Assembly: GCF_003597395.2 (NCBI RefSeq)
Contig: NC_133777.1
Span: 54,954,235 to 55,018,234 of the forward strand
Length of the DNA stretch: 64,000 nucleotides
Reading direction: 5' to 3'
DNA from: Chelonoidis abingdonii
Lineage: Eukaryota > Chordata > Testudines > Testudinidae
The notes under the pieces are model-generated. The model was given only the letters and a program-made list of their open reading frames with translations. It had not been told where the DNA came from and ran no database searches. The translations under genes and the position numbers were made by a program. This document shows, piece by piece, positions 22,757 through 34,542 of the stretch. The first letter of the stretch is position 1; every line of letters starts with the position of its first letter.

Positions 22757-23335
22757 AGGGCTGTCAAACACTTAAAGTTAATCACACTTAACAAAATCAA
22801 TCATGATTAATCACACAAAAATTAATTGTGATTAATCATGCTGTTAAACAATAACAGAATACCATTTATTTAAATATTTTTGGATGTTTTCTACATGTTC
22901 AAATATATTGATTTCAATTACAACACAAAATACAAAGTGTACGGTGCTCAATTTATATTTTTATTACAAATATTTGCACTGTAAAAAACAAAAGAAATAA
23001 TATTTTTCAGTTCATCTAATGTAAGTATTGTAGTGCAATTTCTTTATCATGAAAGTTGAACTTATAGATGTAGAATTATGTACAAAAACCCCCTGCATTC
23101 AAAAATAAAACAATGTAAAATTGTAGAGCCTGCAAGTCCACTCAGTCCTCCTACTTCTTGTTTGTCTGAGTGATTGGCAGAACAAGTTTGTTTACATTTG
23201 CAGAAGATAATGCTGCCTTCTTCCTGTTTACAATGGCACTTGAAAATGAGAACAGGCGCTGTTGTAGCCGGCGTTGCAAGATATTTACATGCCAGATGAG
23301 CTAAAGATTCATATGTCCCTTGATGCTTCAACCAC
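22757..23335 (-). mobile_element. Fragment of the foldback hAT family (left arm)
   Basis: Starts AGGGCTGTCAAACACTTAAA and follows the left arm of the 8644 element for 580 bp, including the AATTACAACACA, CATTCAAAAATAAAACAATG and CAAGATATTTACATGCCAG landmarks. It stops at ACCAC, where the second left end of the ZMYM1-type element begins. In the 8644 copy the same spot reads ACCACCATTCCAGAGG. No matching right-hand part of the fragment is found after 23787. Confidence 0.85.
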
Positions 23336-23787
23336 CAGAGGCGTAGCGAGTGCCCTCCGTACCCTCCGACCGGAGGGGGCCCTGCAAGGAAGGGGGCCCC
23401 TAAAAGTGGCAAAAAAAATGAATGCAACGGTGAAGATGGTGTCAATATTCGTGAAGCGTTTGTTGGTTTTCTTAATGTTCATAATATAACTGGCGAGGGC
23501 TGATTGGAAGCATTTCTTGAAAAGGCAAACAACTTAGGAATAGACATTGCTGACATGAGAGGCCAAGCTTATGATAACGGCGCAAATATGAGAGGAAAGA
23601 ATAAAGGAGTTCAAGCCCACATGCTAGAAATAAATGACCGTGCCTTGTATGTACCATGTGGAGCTCACACTTGGAATCTTGTGATCTCAGACGCAGAAAA
23701 GTCATCGAAATATGCCGTTGACTTTTTCGGTAAGGGGTCCCGGACATATATTCGGAGGGGGCCACGTTCTTTGTTGCTACGGCCCTG
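23336..23787 (+). mobile_element. Internally deleted ZMYM1-type hAT unit
   Basis: About 83 bp of left end (CAGAGGCGTAGCGAGTGCCC onward) differ from the outer left end by four transitions only, then the sequence jumps straight to internal transposase code and the right end. On its own it would be a 452-bp non-autonomous element; it shares its right end with the larger composite. Confidence 0.85.
23423..23731 (+). pseudogene. Internal fragment of hAT transposase (DUF4371/ZMYM1-like)
   Basis: The + frame reads CNGEDGVNIREAFVGFLNVH, NITGEG, a stop at about 23489, then LEAFLEKANNLGIDIADMRG, QAYDNGANMRGKNKGVQAHM and YVPCGAHTWNLVISDAEKS. The D-MRGQAYDNGANMRGK block and the CGAHTWNLV block are hallmarks of the RNase-H-like catalytic core of this hAT branch. 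Both ends of the gene and the C-terminal dimerisation region are missing. Confidence 0.85.
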
Positions 23788-24534
23788 AAGGGGAAACAGG
23801 TAGTAACAGGGGGAAGGTGCTGTGTCAGCATCCCAGAGCACAGAAGAAGGGGAACCCCTTAGCCAGTGGTCAGCCGCAGCTGTTGCAAGTAGGTGGCAGA
23901 GGAAGCTGCTGAGGTTACAGGCAGTGCAGGGACCCACCATGTGGCACTGGGGGCTCCAGGAGCAATGACAGGCTGAAATCAGACTCATCCCAGGATCACA
24001 ATAGAGGTAAAAAGGGCGGCGGCGGCAGCAGCAGCAGAGGCAGGACTCAAAATAAGTGTGACTACTTCCCTCCTTCCACCACCACATCCACAGAAGCTTT
24101 TCCTTGGGTGAGTGGACCCAGTAAGGGCCTGGGGGCTGAGGGCCTAGCTGAGCTCTAAACTCTCTTTCCCCCCGCCCACACACACACCAATTCCATATGC
24201 AGGAGCATGCATGGTGGGCAGCCTGGGAAGCTCTGGGGGAGTGGAGTAAGCACAGAGCAGCAACAGCCTGAGCCAGAAGAGGAAGGACCAGTGGCTTCTT
24301 GCAGGTGGAGGGGGGCTGGCTGGCTGTGCCCCTTATATCACAGACTAGTGAATGGATGTCCCCTTGAACAGGCTGGCTGGGCTCTCCCCACCACCACCAC
24401 CAAGCGGGAGCGCACATTATGGGGGGGTCATTCCAGTGTGCTACTAAATGAAAGTACCTGGGTGAGTGGGGCAGGATTGCTGTCTGTGCTCATCCCCCCC
24501 CAGCTGTGTGGCCCCTTTTGGGGACTGGATGGGT

Positions 24535-25075
24535 GGGCATAATATTGTGCATTTGGCCCACAAATTCACTTCTGGGCCTCATTAGTGAGGCATCTCTGAG
24601 TTGGCATAGATGGAAGGGCACTCTACGAGAAGCAAGGAAATTAGTCAAGGCGGGGCATGCTCTAGGACCTGCTGATGCCTCTTGTACACTTTTTGGTAGG
24701 CTGGGAGCAGGCCCTGGATGTGATTATTGTTCACGGTGAAAATAATTTGGGAAGGTGTAAGGGGGTTGTCTTGATAAGAGGGATTTGGGGCAGATCCAAG
24801 ATTTTTCTCGGGGTGGGGGTGGCAACTATTTGGTCTGACATGTTACAGCGCAGGGTGTGTCAGGGAGCAGTGAAGCCGCCAGGGGTAGTGTTAAGACCAA
24901 GAGGTATACAAAGAAGGAGGTGGCTAAATTCATACATACCCAAGGCGGGTTGGTAATTTCACATCCAGACATATCTTACTTGGCAAGCAAGTTATTCAGA
25001 GGATGGGGTACACCTATCCGACTGGGAAATTGGGTTATTTTTGTCTGATATTAAGGAAAGAATCAATGAATGTGT
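24535..25075 (+). pseudogene. Degenerate SGNH-hydrolase-like domain of a retroelement
   Basis: Pieces in shifting + frames line up with a hydrolase of the SGNH type: GHNIVHLAHK at 24536, ALDVIIVHGENNLGR (the G-x-N-D block, with Asp replaced by Asn) at 24714, ATIWSDMLQRRVCQGAVKPP at 24824, GLVISHPDI at 24950, and a LFR...LGN stretch near 25000 where D-G-V-H is expected. At least two frameshifts and several stops break it. Not functional. Confidence 0.5.
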
Positions 25076-25629
25076 GGAGCCTGGTTGCAGGGTTGTGGGG
25101 AGTTCACAGCCAAATAGAATTGCTGGCACCTCCTTGTGGCAGATGTTCAGGGCAGATACTCATTATGGAAGGGATATGGATACTGGATAAAATGGATTGG
25201 AAAAGGATGTAAAATAAAGCATCCCTTAAGGGAGCTGAGGAAAGGAGGGGTTGGGGCTCCTACATCTGTTTTAGCAGGGAGCCAACATCCCTTCCTATTC
25301 TAGCTTCTTTAAATCTCTTATGCGATGGCTGAGACCAGGTTGAGGATTATGTGGAAAGGATTAAGGAAACAAGGATGACTTGCACTGTACAATTTATTGC
25401 CAGGTACACTCATATATTTTAAATGAATAAACTTACATCTAAATAAACCACATCCATTGCTGCTGTGTTTCTTCTGCCATGGCCAGACAATGGACCTGCC
25501 TTTTAAGGAGTTTCTTCCTAAAGCCAAACAGTCAGCATTGACTTTTGCTGAAGTACAACAACTTAAAATAATTTAAAAAGTTTATCTGATGCAACTGTGG
25601 ATATACTTGTTATCCACATATCCATGTCT

Positions 25630-26265
25630 AGTTTTTTATTTTAATGCTACCAAGCTCTGGGTCTCCATTATGTTTTATGGCTGTTAGTTCCACAGCCTCT
25701 GTTCTGTTTTTAAAAATAGCCTTTTATCAGTTTTATCAAATAACTCCTTGTGTGTTTATTGGGAGAGGTAAATTAGTGCATGATACTGACCTTCTCTTAT
25801 CCAGTAATCATTTTCTAAAACTCTCTCAGATCCCTTCTCCCTTATTTCCTCTTTAAACCCTCTCCATCTTTTCAATGTCTTCTCAAACAGAAGGTTTTCC
25901 AAGCCTCTAATCTTTTTTTCCTCCCACTGTGTTTTTGGACTTGTTCTATTTCTGTCTTTTTGGAGATAAGGTTACTGGAACTGAACACAGTGTTCCTGGT
26001 GAGGGTGTGTCATCTAACTATAATATTGGCATTATAATATTGTCAGTAGCTTTATAGCCCACTCTTTGTAAATCCCTATGTTTTGTTTGCCTTGCTGACC
26101 TCTCCTCTGTACGTTGAGTAGATGTTTTCACTGTTCTGTCACATCAATAGCTGGCCCTTTCCTAACACTAGCAACGTGTGTGAGTACTTAAAATTACTTT
26201 TTTCAGTGCGCATTAGCTTGCACTTGACTACATTGAATTTCAATAAGAATTTAGCACAATAGGAC
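25630..26265 (-). mobile_element. Old CR1 LINE, antisense
   Basis: The + strand follows, in order, the antisense text of a CR1 ORF2 end: GTTAGTTCCACAGCCTCTG, ATCCCTTCTCCCTTATTTCC, TTTAAACCCTCTCCATCTTT, TCTTTTTGGAGATAAGGTTA, CTGAACACAGTGTTCCTGGT, GAGTAGATGTTTTCACTGTT, and GCACTTGACTACATTGAATTTC. Many indels; clearly older than the copy at 48-49 kb. Confidence 0.65.
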
Positions 26266-27269
<1,004 letters not shown>

Positions 27270-27599
27270 TGAATGCTCTGGGTTGTCAGCGTGATCTGAC
27301 ACTTGATTTAACATTCTTCGATCACACTTCATTATTGCAGCTGGGCCATCTTGCACCAGAAATAAATGTGAGTGAGCAAAAACAAACACCGTGTTCTTTG
27401 GAACATCACATGCAGTTCCCAGCTCTATCTCTAAGTCTCTGCAGTAATTAGTGGCAGATTGGTTTAATAAATAGGGAGACTGAGGTAGGAAAGAGGAGAG
27501 GAGGAAGAGGAAGGGAAGGAGAATGATAGGCCAGGAGAGTGAGACTGATCAGGTGGAAGGTAAGGGGAGAGAATGTGGTAACCCACTGAATGCCATTAG

Positions 27600-27765
27600 T
27601 CAGTAGAGTTTGGGATCATTTATAGCACTATCCTTGTGGCTCGATTTCCCCGTCTATAAAATGGGGATAATGATGTTTATTTGCTTTGTGAAGTGCTTTG
27701 AGCTATAGAGATGAAATGAAGCATCAAATAGTGAGATATTTATGATTTATATATATATATATAGT
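27600..27765 (+). repeat. MIR-like SINE 3' half and (TA)n
   Basis: TCGATTTCCCCGTCTATAAA, ATGGGGATAATGATG and GAAGTGCTTTGAGCTATAGA are the conserved CORE-SINE/MIR segments in + orientation. A short (TA)n tract follows at 27749-27763. Confidence 0.65.
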
Positions 27766-30700
27766 AATATTAGTTAAGCCCATATTAAATCTACATTTAA
27801 AAGTTGCATATAAAATTGAATTTAAAACTAGCAAAAAATGTTTAAGAACATTTCATTGTAAATGATATTTAATGAATGAGAGACTCTGAGATGGAAGTTA
27901 GATAGCAACCTCCTGTTGAGAGACAGCCAAGGTTTCAGTCCTTGCTCTGATGATGACGTTTGGAGGTTGCCATAATTTGAGAGACTGTGGGCATACCTGT
28001 GAACTCCAAGGAGCCCCAAACACCACGCTCCTTGTATGAGCTCCCTGCATCTCCTGCTTCAAATGCCCAGTCCCCCCACCACCTTGTGTCATTCTTAAGC
28101 TCTAATGAGCTTCCAAGTAAATTGCTTCACTAGCCACAGTAAGAGAAGTGCTTGCTCAAGTGTACTCCTTGTGTATTGGCATAAACAGAACCTCAGTTTC
28201 ACTCATTGTAGCTATGTCTCTTATCTTTCCTTAATCTTACATGAAAACCTTTACATTTTGAAACACATTTTGTCAGTTGGGTAGGATTTGCCCCAGAATT
28301 TAAAGGGCATTGTATCAGAAACAGGTAGTGTAATGTTTTTTCTTCTTCCTCCCCTACGCTGAAAATTCTGTCATGCTTGATTTGCTTACATCACAGTTTT
28401 ACAGGGTGGTATACATGGTGTCATGTCAGTTAAAAAATGTGTAGTAAGCCATCTATTAAAATACAGTTAATTGTTTCTATAACGTGTGCACTAGAAGAAA
28501 ATTACTTCTGAAAATCAAGAGAAATTGCCTGTAATAAAGCCTTGACCTTAAGAAAACCTCAAATCTGCATTGAGCAGTACTGTCTTCTGCTGATATAGCA
28601 CCTTTTGCATAACATAGTTAACATTTTTCCCAATACATTTTTTTATAATGGATCTATTTGCAATGACTTATTTTAAAATGCTATCTTTTCATTTAATACA
28701 CAGTTATTGGCTAGAGATTGAGTGAGCTGGAAGCCCAAATCCAAATAGTACAGGGGCGTGGGGTGTATAAAATCCAGACCCAAACGTGGATCTAAATTTC
28801 ACAATTACAGATGACCAAGTAACGAGCAAAACCCTGAATATGAAAACCACTGAAGGCTGGACGGGGAAAGTTGAAATCCAGACCTGAATTTTGCAGCTCC
28901 TGCCCATGAATAAAACTGATTCAAATTGTTGACCAAGAGTCAAACTGAATCCAAACTAAAACTTTTTTGTGAAGTTCAAAAGTATTTAACATGTATGTTT
29001 CTTTTTCTCATATCTCTGCACCCCTCTGGGTTTGGGCCAATCGCAGAATTAAAAGTTCCAGTTCAATTGTTATTCAAGTGAATATTTGTGAATAATTCTT
29101 TGAGTTATTTCCCCAGCTCCAGTCAACCATAAAATCAGATCACTATAATTAGACGCTTCCGTGTGGTGCAAAATAGCAGCCAAACTAAAGAAAAAGTTGC
29201 ATTTCACTCATTGCATTCAGTACGTTGACTCAGTTGTTCGTGACACACGTGGTATTTATTGACAGCAAGAAAACAAATGATCATAGAATATGCTCATCCT
29301 TTTCCACAGCTCCATTTTTATACCTCTTTTTAAGTTAATATAGAAATTAATTGTGATTAGACTGATGATTAAAACTATGTGCTACAGCTTAATACAAGGG
29401 GCAAACAATAGAGGAATAAACAGTGATTTCTAGATGGACTGTTAGGGTTTTATGAATTTTTCTGTAGCTGTAGGAAATGTTTAACAAATAACCTGCTCTT
29501 CTATGGAAGTTGTCAGAATTATCTCTGTTTTCAATAAATGGTTGTCTTTAGTATTATAATTCAATATCTATGGTTTTCTGACAGCTTAAGCTTCATTGTG
29601 ATCAAAGTACATAATTGTCCTCCTGGGTTTTTACATTCCAGAATAGTAATTATTTTCCTCGTTGCCATGGTGAGAGGTAAACAACGGACCCACAAGAAAC
29701 AAACAAATCATTCATAGGAAGCTTTAAAAGTTCAGGCCAGTTATTTTGTGATAATACCTAAGGCAAGGTCACAATCCTGCACAGAGTACCTTCAGATGCA
29801 CCCCAGCACCTTCATAGTTCTCAGTGCACAATCAGGGCCATATTTGGTTCATATATACCATTTGTGCAGGGGCATAATGAGATTTAATGACACGATTAAG
29901 CTTCCACGTCTTGTGAGAAATCTATATTGTAGTGGGTCTTTGAGCCTTTCTTCATGATTAATTTATGAAAGCACATCTTGAAATTTGGTCTTATTTTATG
30001 AGACAAGTTTATATATTTTTCATGGACTGACTATAACTTTGTCTAATAAGGAATCTAAACCTTGAAAAGCAGCATTTCATAACTGCTGTGGAAAAAAATT
30101 TTAAATCTCTAATTTTAATTTTAATTTATGACTGGTTTGGACTTGTAAGTCAGCCATGAAAGTCATTTGAAAAAATATACCTCAAGTAAATAATATACTG
30201 TGGGTTTTTTAATAAACACATTAATCTGATGAATGAAGCATGAAATGAGTACATCTGAACTGGTTCTATAATATTTAATTTAAACTTTGACTCAGATTTT
30301 AAATTCATGTAATGAATGTTTAATAAATATACACAATTTTATAGAAATATGAGTAGCATCCATAGCATCTAAGTACAATACATTGAAAACTACTGCAAGA
30401 GGAGGCCAGATCCTCAGTCCTACCACACTGTCTTTGCCCAACTCTGGTGATATAAAGGGCCCATAAAATCATTTCTATTTGCCACTTGAGAAATACCCAG
30501 TTATGTACAGCCACCAGTGCTGCTCTGCACTATAATCATCTGCTGTACACATTATATGATAATCTATTGTTGGATGTACATTGGTGCATTTTCTTTGTTC
30601 ATTGTTACAGTTAGTAGGTAAGAGAAGGGGAAGAGGAGGAGTGGGATTATCATCCAGTCAGTAGCAGCACTCAGAATTTTTGCCACAAGTCCTTCATGTG

Positions 30701-31216
30701 AATGAACAACTTTTAAATGGTTAAATAGCCTGCTTCCCTAGCTGAGTGTGGGTTGATTTCTAAGTACCAACGACCAGGGGAAGGGCAGGGACAGCAATAT
30801 CAGGTGGCTCCTTCCACCATCAGCTCCGTAACCTGCCCAGTTCCATAGGCCTCCCATATAAAAGCAGAAAACACCATCGTCAAACTCTCACAGTGTTTCT
30901 TAGGCACTTTGTTTTAATTACTGTTTCTCTCTGAAAACCAAATTGAGACCCAAAGTAGGTTTATAAGTTTGATCACAGAGTATAAAACCCTACATGGGGA
31001 ACAGAAATTTGACGATATAGCAAAACTCCTGCTGACCTCGGTGATGTAGCGCCAGGCCCTCCAGGAGAGAAATAGATAAGGCTAATACTCCCTACTACAG
31101 ATTAGTGCTATTCTGCCATACTAGAATGAGCTTTCCAGTGTTCACATCATTACTTTCTAAACCCCACTCTCAGACAGAACTCCTTCCTTATATCCTCATG
31201 AGACTTTAGGACTTCC
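27766..31216 (+). other. Non-coding intron, nothing firmly recognised
   Basis: AT-rich intron. The interval 28710-28960 repeats the motifs 'aatccagacc' and 'caaatccaaa' and is probably an old interspersed repeat. 29090-29600 is unbroken AT-rich sequence without repeat signatures. No exon is seen. Confidence 0.4.
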
Positions 31217-31503
31217 GCACCTACACTGCAAAAAAAAACCCACAGCAACTAGTCGCAAAGACCAGGTCAGCTGACCTGGGCTTGCGCTGTGGGGCTCAAA
31301 ATAGCAATGTAGTAGTTCAGGCTTGGGCTGGAACCCAGACTCCAAGACTCTCCTCCTCTTGCCAAGTTTCAGAGCCAGGGCTACAGACTGAACCCAGATG
31401 TGTATACTGCTAATATTAGCCCTATAGTGCAAGTCCGAGTCAGTTGACCCTGGCTCTAAGACTCATTGCTGCAGAGGGGTTTTTGCAGTGTAGATGTACC
31501 CTA
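31217..31503. mobile_element. Palindromic MITE, CTACACTGCAA family
   Basis: The ends CCTACACTGCAAAAA and TTTTTGCAGTGTAGATGTAC are inverted. The inside is symmetrical too: GGTCAGCTGACCTGGGCTTG on the left answers GTCAGTTGACCCTGGCTCT on the right. A second copy lies at 38255. The type of target duplication could not be fixed, so the superfamily is open. Confidence 0.7.
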
Positions 31504-33198
31504 GATACAAAGGTTGACATTGTTCTCCTATGTCTTATTAACTCAATTATTGTTTATAGGTAACTGCAGAATCGTGTCTCCCAAGTTTGGTGACAATTCA
31601 CGCTTGTATGTTTGAGCGCAGGTCTAGTGCTTCATATTAAACAGCGGCTACGTTGTGTTCCATTATCATTAAAGTAAATGGGATTTCTATCCTGAATTGC
31701 AGAAAAGTAGATCTGCAAACTGTGGAAAATAACCCTGGAATATTTTTTTTGTTGCAGTCCTGAGTCCAAACCTCCAATGGATGACAGTTTGGATAACAGC
31801 AGCATGTTTTCCAAGTGTGGACTAAATGATAGGATTCAGATTACACAGCAAATGGAAGATTTTTCACAGACAAACATACACAGATACATATATGTGTGTG
31901 TCCGTCCACCCGTGTCTGTCTGTATACCTAGGTCCCTTCCCTGTTGGAGTAGGAGAGAATTGCTACAAAAACCCCAACAATTCTTGTTATTGTTTCCAGG
32001 ACCATTATTAGGCTGGGACTGAGACACTGAAATGAGGAAGGGAGTTACTATGGTGATGGGCTCTAGAGAAAACCGAAGATCGATAGGCAGGGTGGTTAAG
32101 ATTAATGTTTTTTTAACTGAACAGAGCAAAATATTTTATTACTATGCTTCAGTATAACCGAGTATAACAACAATTTTAAACCCTATGCACGCCAAGATAT
32201 CAGTATGCCTAAACTTTAATAACTCTTAAGTGCTGAGGCCTGTGTTTTCTGTGAAGAGCCTAGCAAGTTACTTTGGCCTGGATTGCAGTGTTCATATCCC
32301 AAGAGTAAAGCCCAAGGAATTCTGAAACTTGGTCCTTTGAAGCAGTTGATAAAAGTTAGGCTTCATTAAGCCAAAAATATAATTGTCTTTTGGAAATGCT
32401 ACAATCTTTTACTTTTCTGGGAGCAGATTTATGCAGAAGTGTGTGCAGGGAGAAAAGCAAAACCCATTCATAATTCTGGGAGATCTGCATTCATTTCCTG
32501 AGTACCAGGCTAGAAATGCATACTTGCATAATTTAATTCTAATATGAATGACACAGTGATGGACAGTGTTGTAATTTCTTAGAAAAACTGATGTCTTAAT
32601 TTTGTGAGACTATCTTAAAAAAAAAAAAAAAGCCGAAAAGCAGTATGTGACAACTCACAAGTCAGTTATATGCAGCCATTTGATCAAGTAGATCCTACTG
32701 CCTCATTTTATTTTTTTAACATTTTTGTTTTCATTTGCATTCTGGTTGCTGGATTCTCTAACTGTCTTTAGCGCTTATGCACCATTCCAAAAGAGAAACA
32801 CTTAATTTAATTGTGCAGATTTACGTGTTCCTTCATGCATGGTCCAATGCTGCACTTCAAGGACATAAGTAAATGATGAATAGCCTTTCAGGCACTGCTA
32901 GAGTGTGGATTTCATATCGCCTGAAATAAAGGAGAGAGCTCCTATATGAAAGTCCTTTCTCTGAAGGACACAATGTATCTATGGATATACAGCATGATCA
33001 CAATGCTGTCTGAAAAATACAACAGGTCACTTAATGATTAATACTAGACTCTGGAAAGCTATCTTTTAATTTGTTTACATCAGTATTATAGGTAAATATT
33101 TATTTATAATCAGGAAGAACCAAATCTAAAAACTTTTAGATGCACATAGAATACACGATTACATTTCAAAACCTATAGCTTTACAAACTGTAGAGTAT
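31504..33198 (+). other. Non-coding intron, nothing recognised
   Basis: AT-rich intron with an A-run at 32616-32630. Several frames of 60-97 codons cross 31632-32129 on both strands without any domain. Confidence 0.4.
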
Positions 33199-33395
33199 GT
33201 AGTGGTGGTGAGCCATGTTGGTCCTAGGATGTTAGAGAGACTAGATGGATGAGGTAATATCTTTTATTGGACCAACGGTTGGCTCTCTAACACGCTGGGA
33301 CCAAAATGGATACAACAATACTGCATACTTCTATAGCTTTTCAAGCTGTATGTTTTGTTATTACCTCACCCATCTTGTCTGTCTAAGTGGTAGAA
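33199..33395. mobile_element. Rearranged Penelope-like tail, inverted
   Basis: The left part (33199-33276) is the reverse of the tail at 19734-19866: GATGAGGTAATATCTTTTAT and TTGGACCAACG. It is followed by a short forward piece, CTCTCTAACACGCTGGGACC to TACAACAATACTGCATA (33277-33326). The pair TTGGTCCTAGGATGTTAGAG / CTCTAACACGCTGGGACCAA can form a stem with few mismatches. A further ATTACCTCACCCATCTTGTC lies at 33360-33380. Confidence 0.55.
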
Positions 33396-34419
33396 GTGAC
33401 TGATGCAGAATGGCTTTGCTGAAATTTGAATCCAACATGCCAGCTGTTAGGGAGTGCTCCTAGCACATTGCATGACCCGTCTTCTAATTCTTAAAGGACT
33501 GAGTAGTTCCCTGCTGATTTAAAGAGCTTGTATTGTACACATTTTAGAATAACTATAGAATTATGAAAGGAAGACAGTGATTGTTTGATCAAGTCCTGAC
33601 TCTGCAGGTTTCCGCTCTAATTGTACAAGTAGAGAATTATCATATTAATCCACTGTTACAAAAAATATTTCCCAAAGTTACCCAATCCCAGCTGCTTAAA
33701 AGTCTCCAGACTATGAATTGTAATTGTCTTTTGTTTTTTCCTGTGTATGAAGTTGTTCCCTCATTCTGTGTGTATTTTAAATTCAACCACTTACCTCATG
33801 ATATTTTAGAATAATGTATATTTTTATTCATGACAGAGTTTAAATTGGCATTGGCTCCTACTGTCACAAAAATGAAAAGCATATACATATACAATAGGCA
33901 ACATAACCAAATATATTTAGGAGCAGAGCATCATCATCCTACAAAATTCATAGCTGATTTGCATCCATCAGGAAATCAGATTTCCCAGCTCAGACTATCC
34001 TAATTTTTCTGATTTCAGCATGTAGAGATTTAAATGATAAGAAATGGCACTTTTCAGGTCAGTTGTGCTGCAATAACAGAGCTAATAGTAGGATGGGAGA
34101 AACTCATTCTACAAAGTATGAGCAGAGAAGGAGAGGTGATAATGCTTGAACGCAGCTAGTCTTAATGTGTCCCTCTCTGCAGCCAGTGGTGCAACGGGCA
34201 TTTTGGAAAGGGGTGTGTTGGAGGTAAGAAGGAAAGTGGCCAAAGCACACTCAAACTATCCCTGGCCCATGTGTGTTCTCACGGGTCAGCTGGTAGCTGG
34301 TACAAGTTAGGACAGTCCCCAAACAGCTTGTTATTTCTTCTCCTCTATTTCCCCTTTACTCAGCTGCCTAGGATAGCTGTATGGGGAAGAGGTGCTTAGC
34401 TAGCCACTCCTTTAGGCTC
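33396..34419 (+). other. Non-coding intron, nothing recognised
   Basis: Intronic DNA without exon or classifiable repeat; base composition like its surroundings. Confidence 0.4.
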
Positions 34420-34542
34420 TAGGGTGACCAGATATCCCGATTTTATACGGATAGGCCCAATATTTGGGGCTTTTTCTTATATTGCTGCCAATCACCCCTC
34501 ACTCCCATCCCGATTTTTCGCACTTACTATCTGGTCACCCTA
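34420..34542 (+). mobile_element. hAT-type MITE, TAGGGTGACC family, complete
   Basis: A 123-bp element from TAGGGTGACCAGATATCCCG to ATCTGGTCACCCTA with inverted ends of 14 bp. Flanking octamers TTAGGCTC (34412-34419) and CTAGGCTC (34543-34550) agree at 7 of 8. The interior GGGGCTTTTTCTTATATTGC is shared with the copies at 6842 and 50102. Confidence 0.85.

Larger units (their letters stand above)
22008..23787 (+). mobile_element. Composite hAT element (ZMYM1-type) with perfect 8-bp duplication
   Basis: The left end is CAGAGGTGTAGCGAGCGCCC, the right end GTTGCTACGGCCCTG; the first 15 bases of one pair with the last of the other (CAGAGGTGTAGC against CAGGGCCGTAGC). Flanks are identical octamers AAGGGGAA at 22000-22007 and 23788-23795, so the whole 1,780 bp is one insertion. 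Inside, in order: a left end with 5' UTR and transposase start (22008-22756), a fragment of a different hAT family (22757-23335), a second left end (23336 to about 23420), an internal transposase piece (23423-23731), and the right end. Confidence 0.9.
21600..25520 (+). mobile_element. Host retroelement of a nested cluster, SGNH-domain type
   Basis: GC-rich DNA at 21640-22007 resumes after the hAT composite at 23796 and continues to about 25300-25520, where AAATAAAGC (25210) and two further AATAAA signals (25428 and 25443) lie. It contains a degenerate SGNH-hydrolase-like reading region at 24535-25075. Such a domain occurs in vertebrate tyrosine-recombinase (DIRS/Ngaro) retroelements and, in a different form, in CR1 ORF1. 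Neither a recombinase nor a reverse transcriptase is recognisable here. The boundaries are estimates and the class is open. Confidence 0.45.

Noticed and set aside
23665..24417. Minus-strand open frame of 250 codons
   Set aside because: It lies antisense across the right end of the composite hAT and the GC-rich retroelement flank, is Cys/Trp/Pro-rich as random translation of such DNA tends to be, and has no domain.
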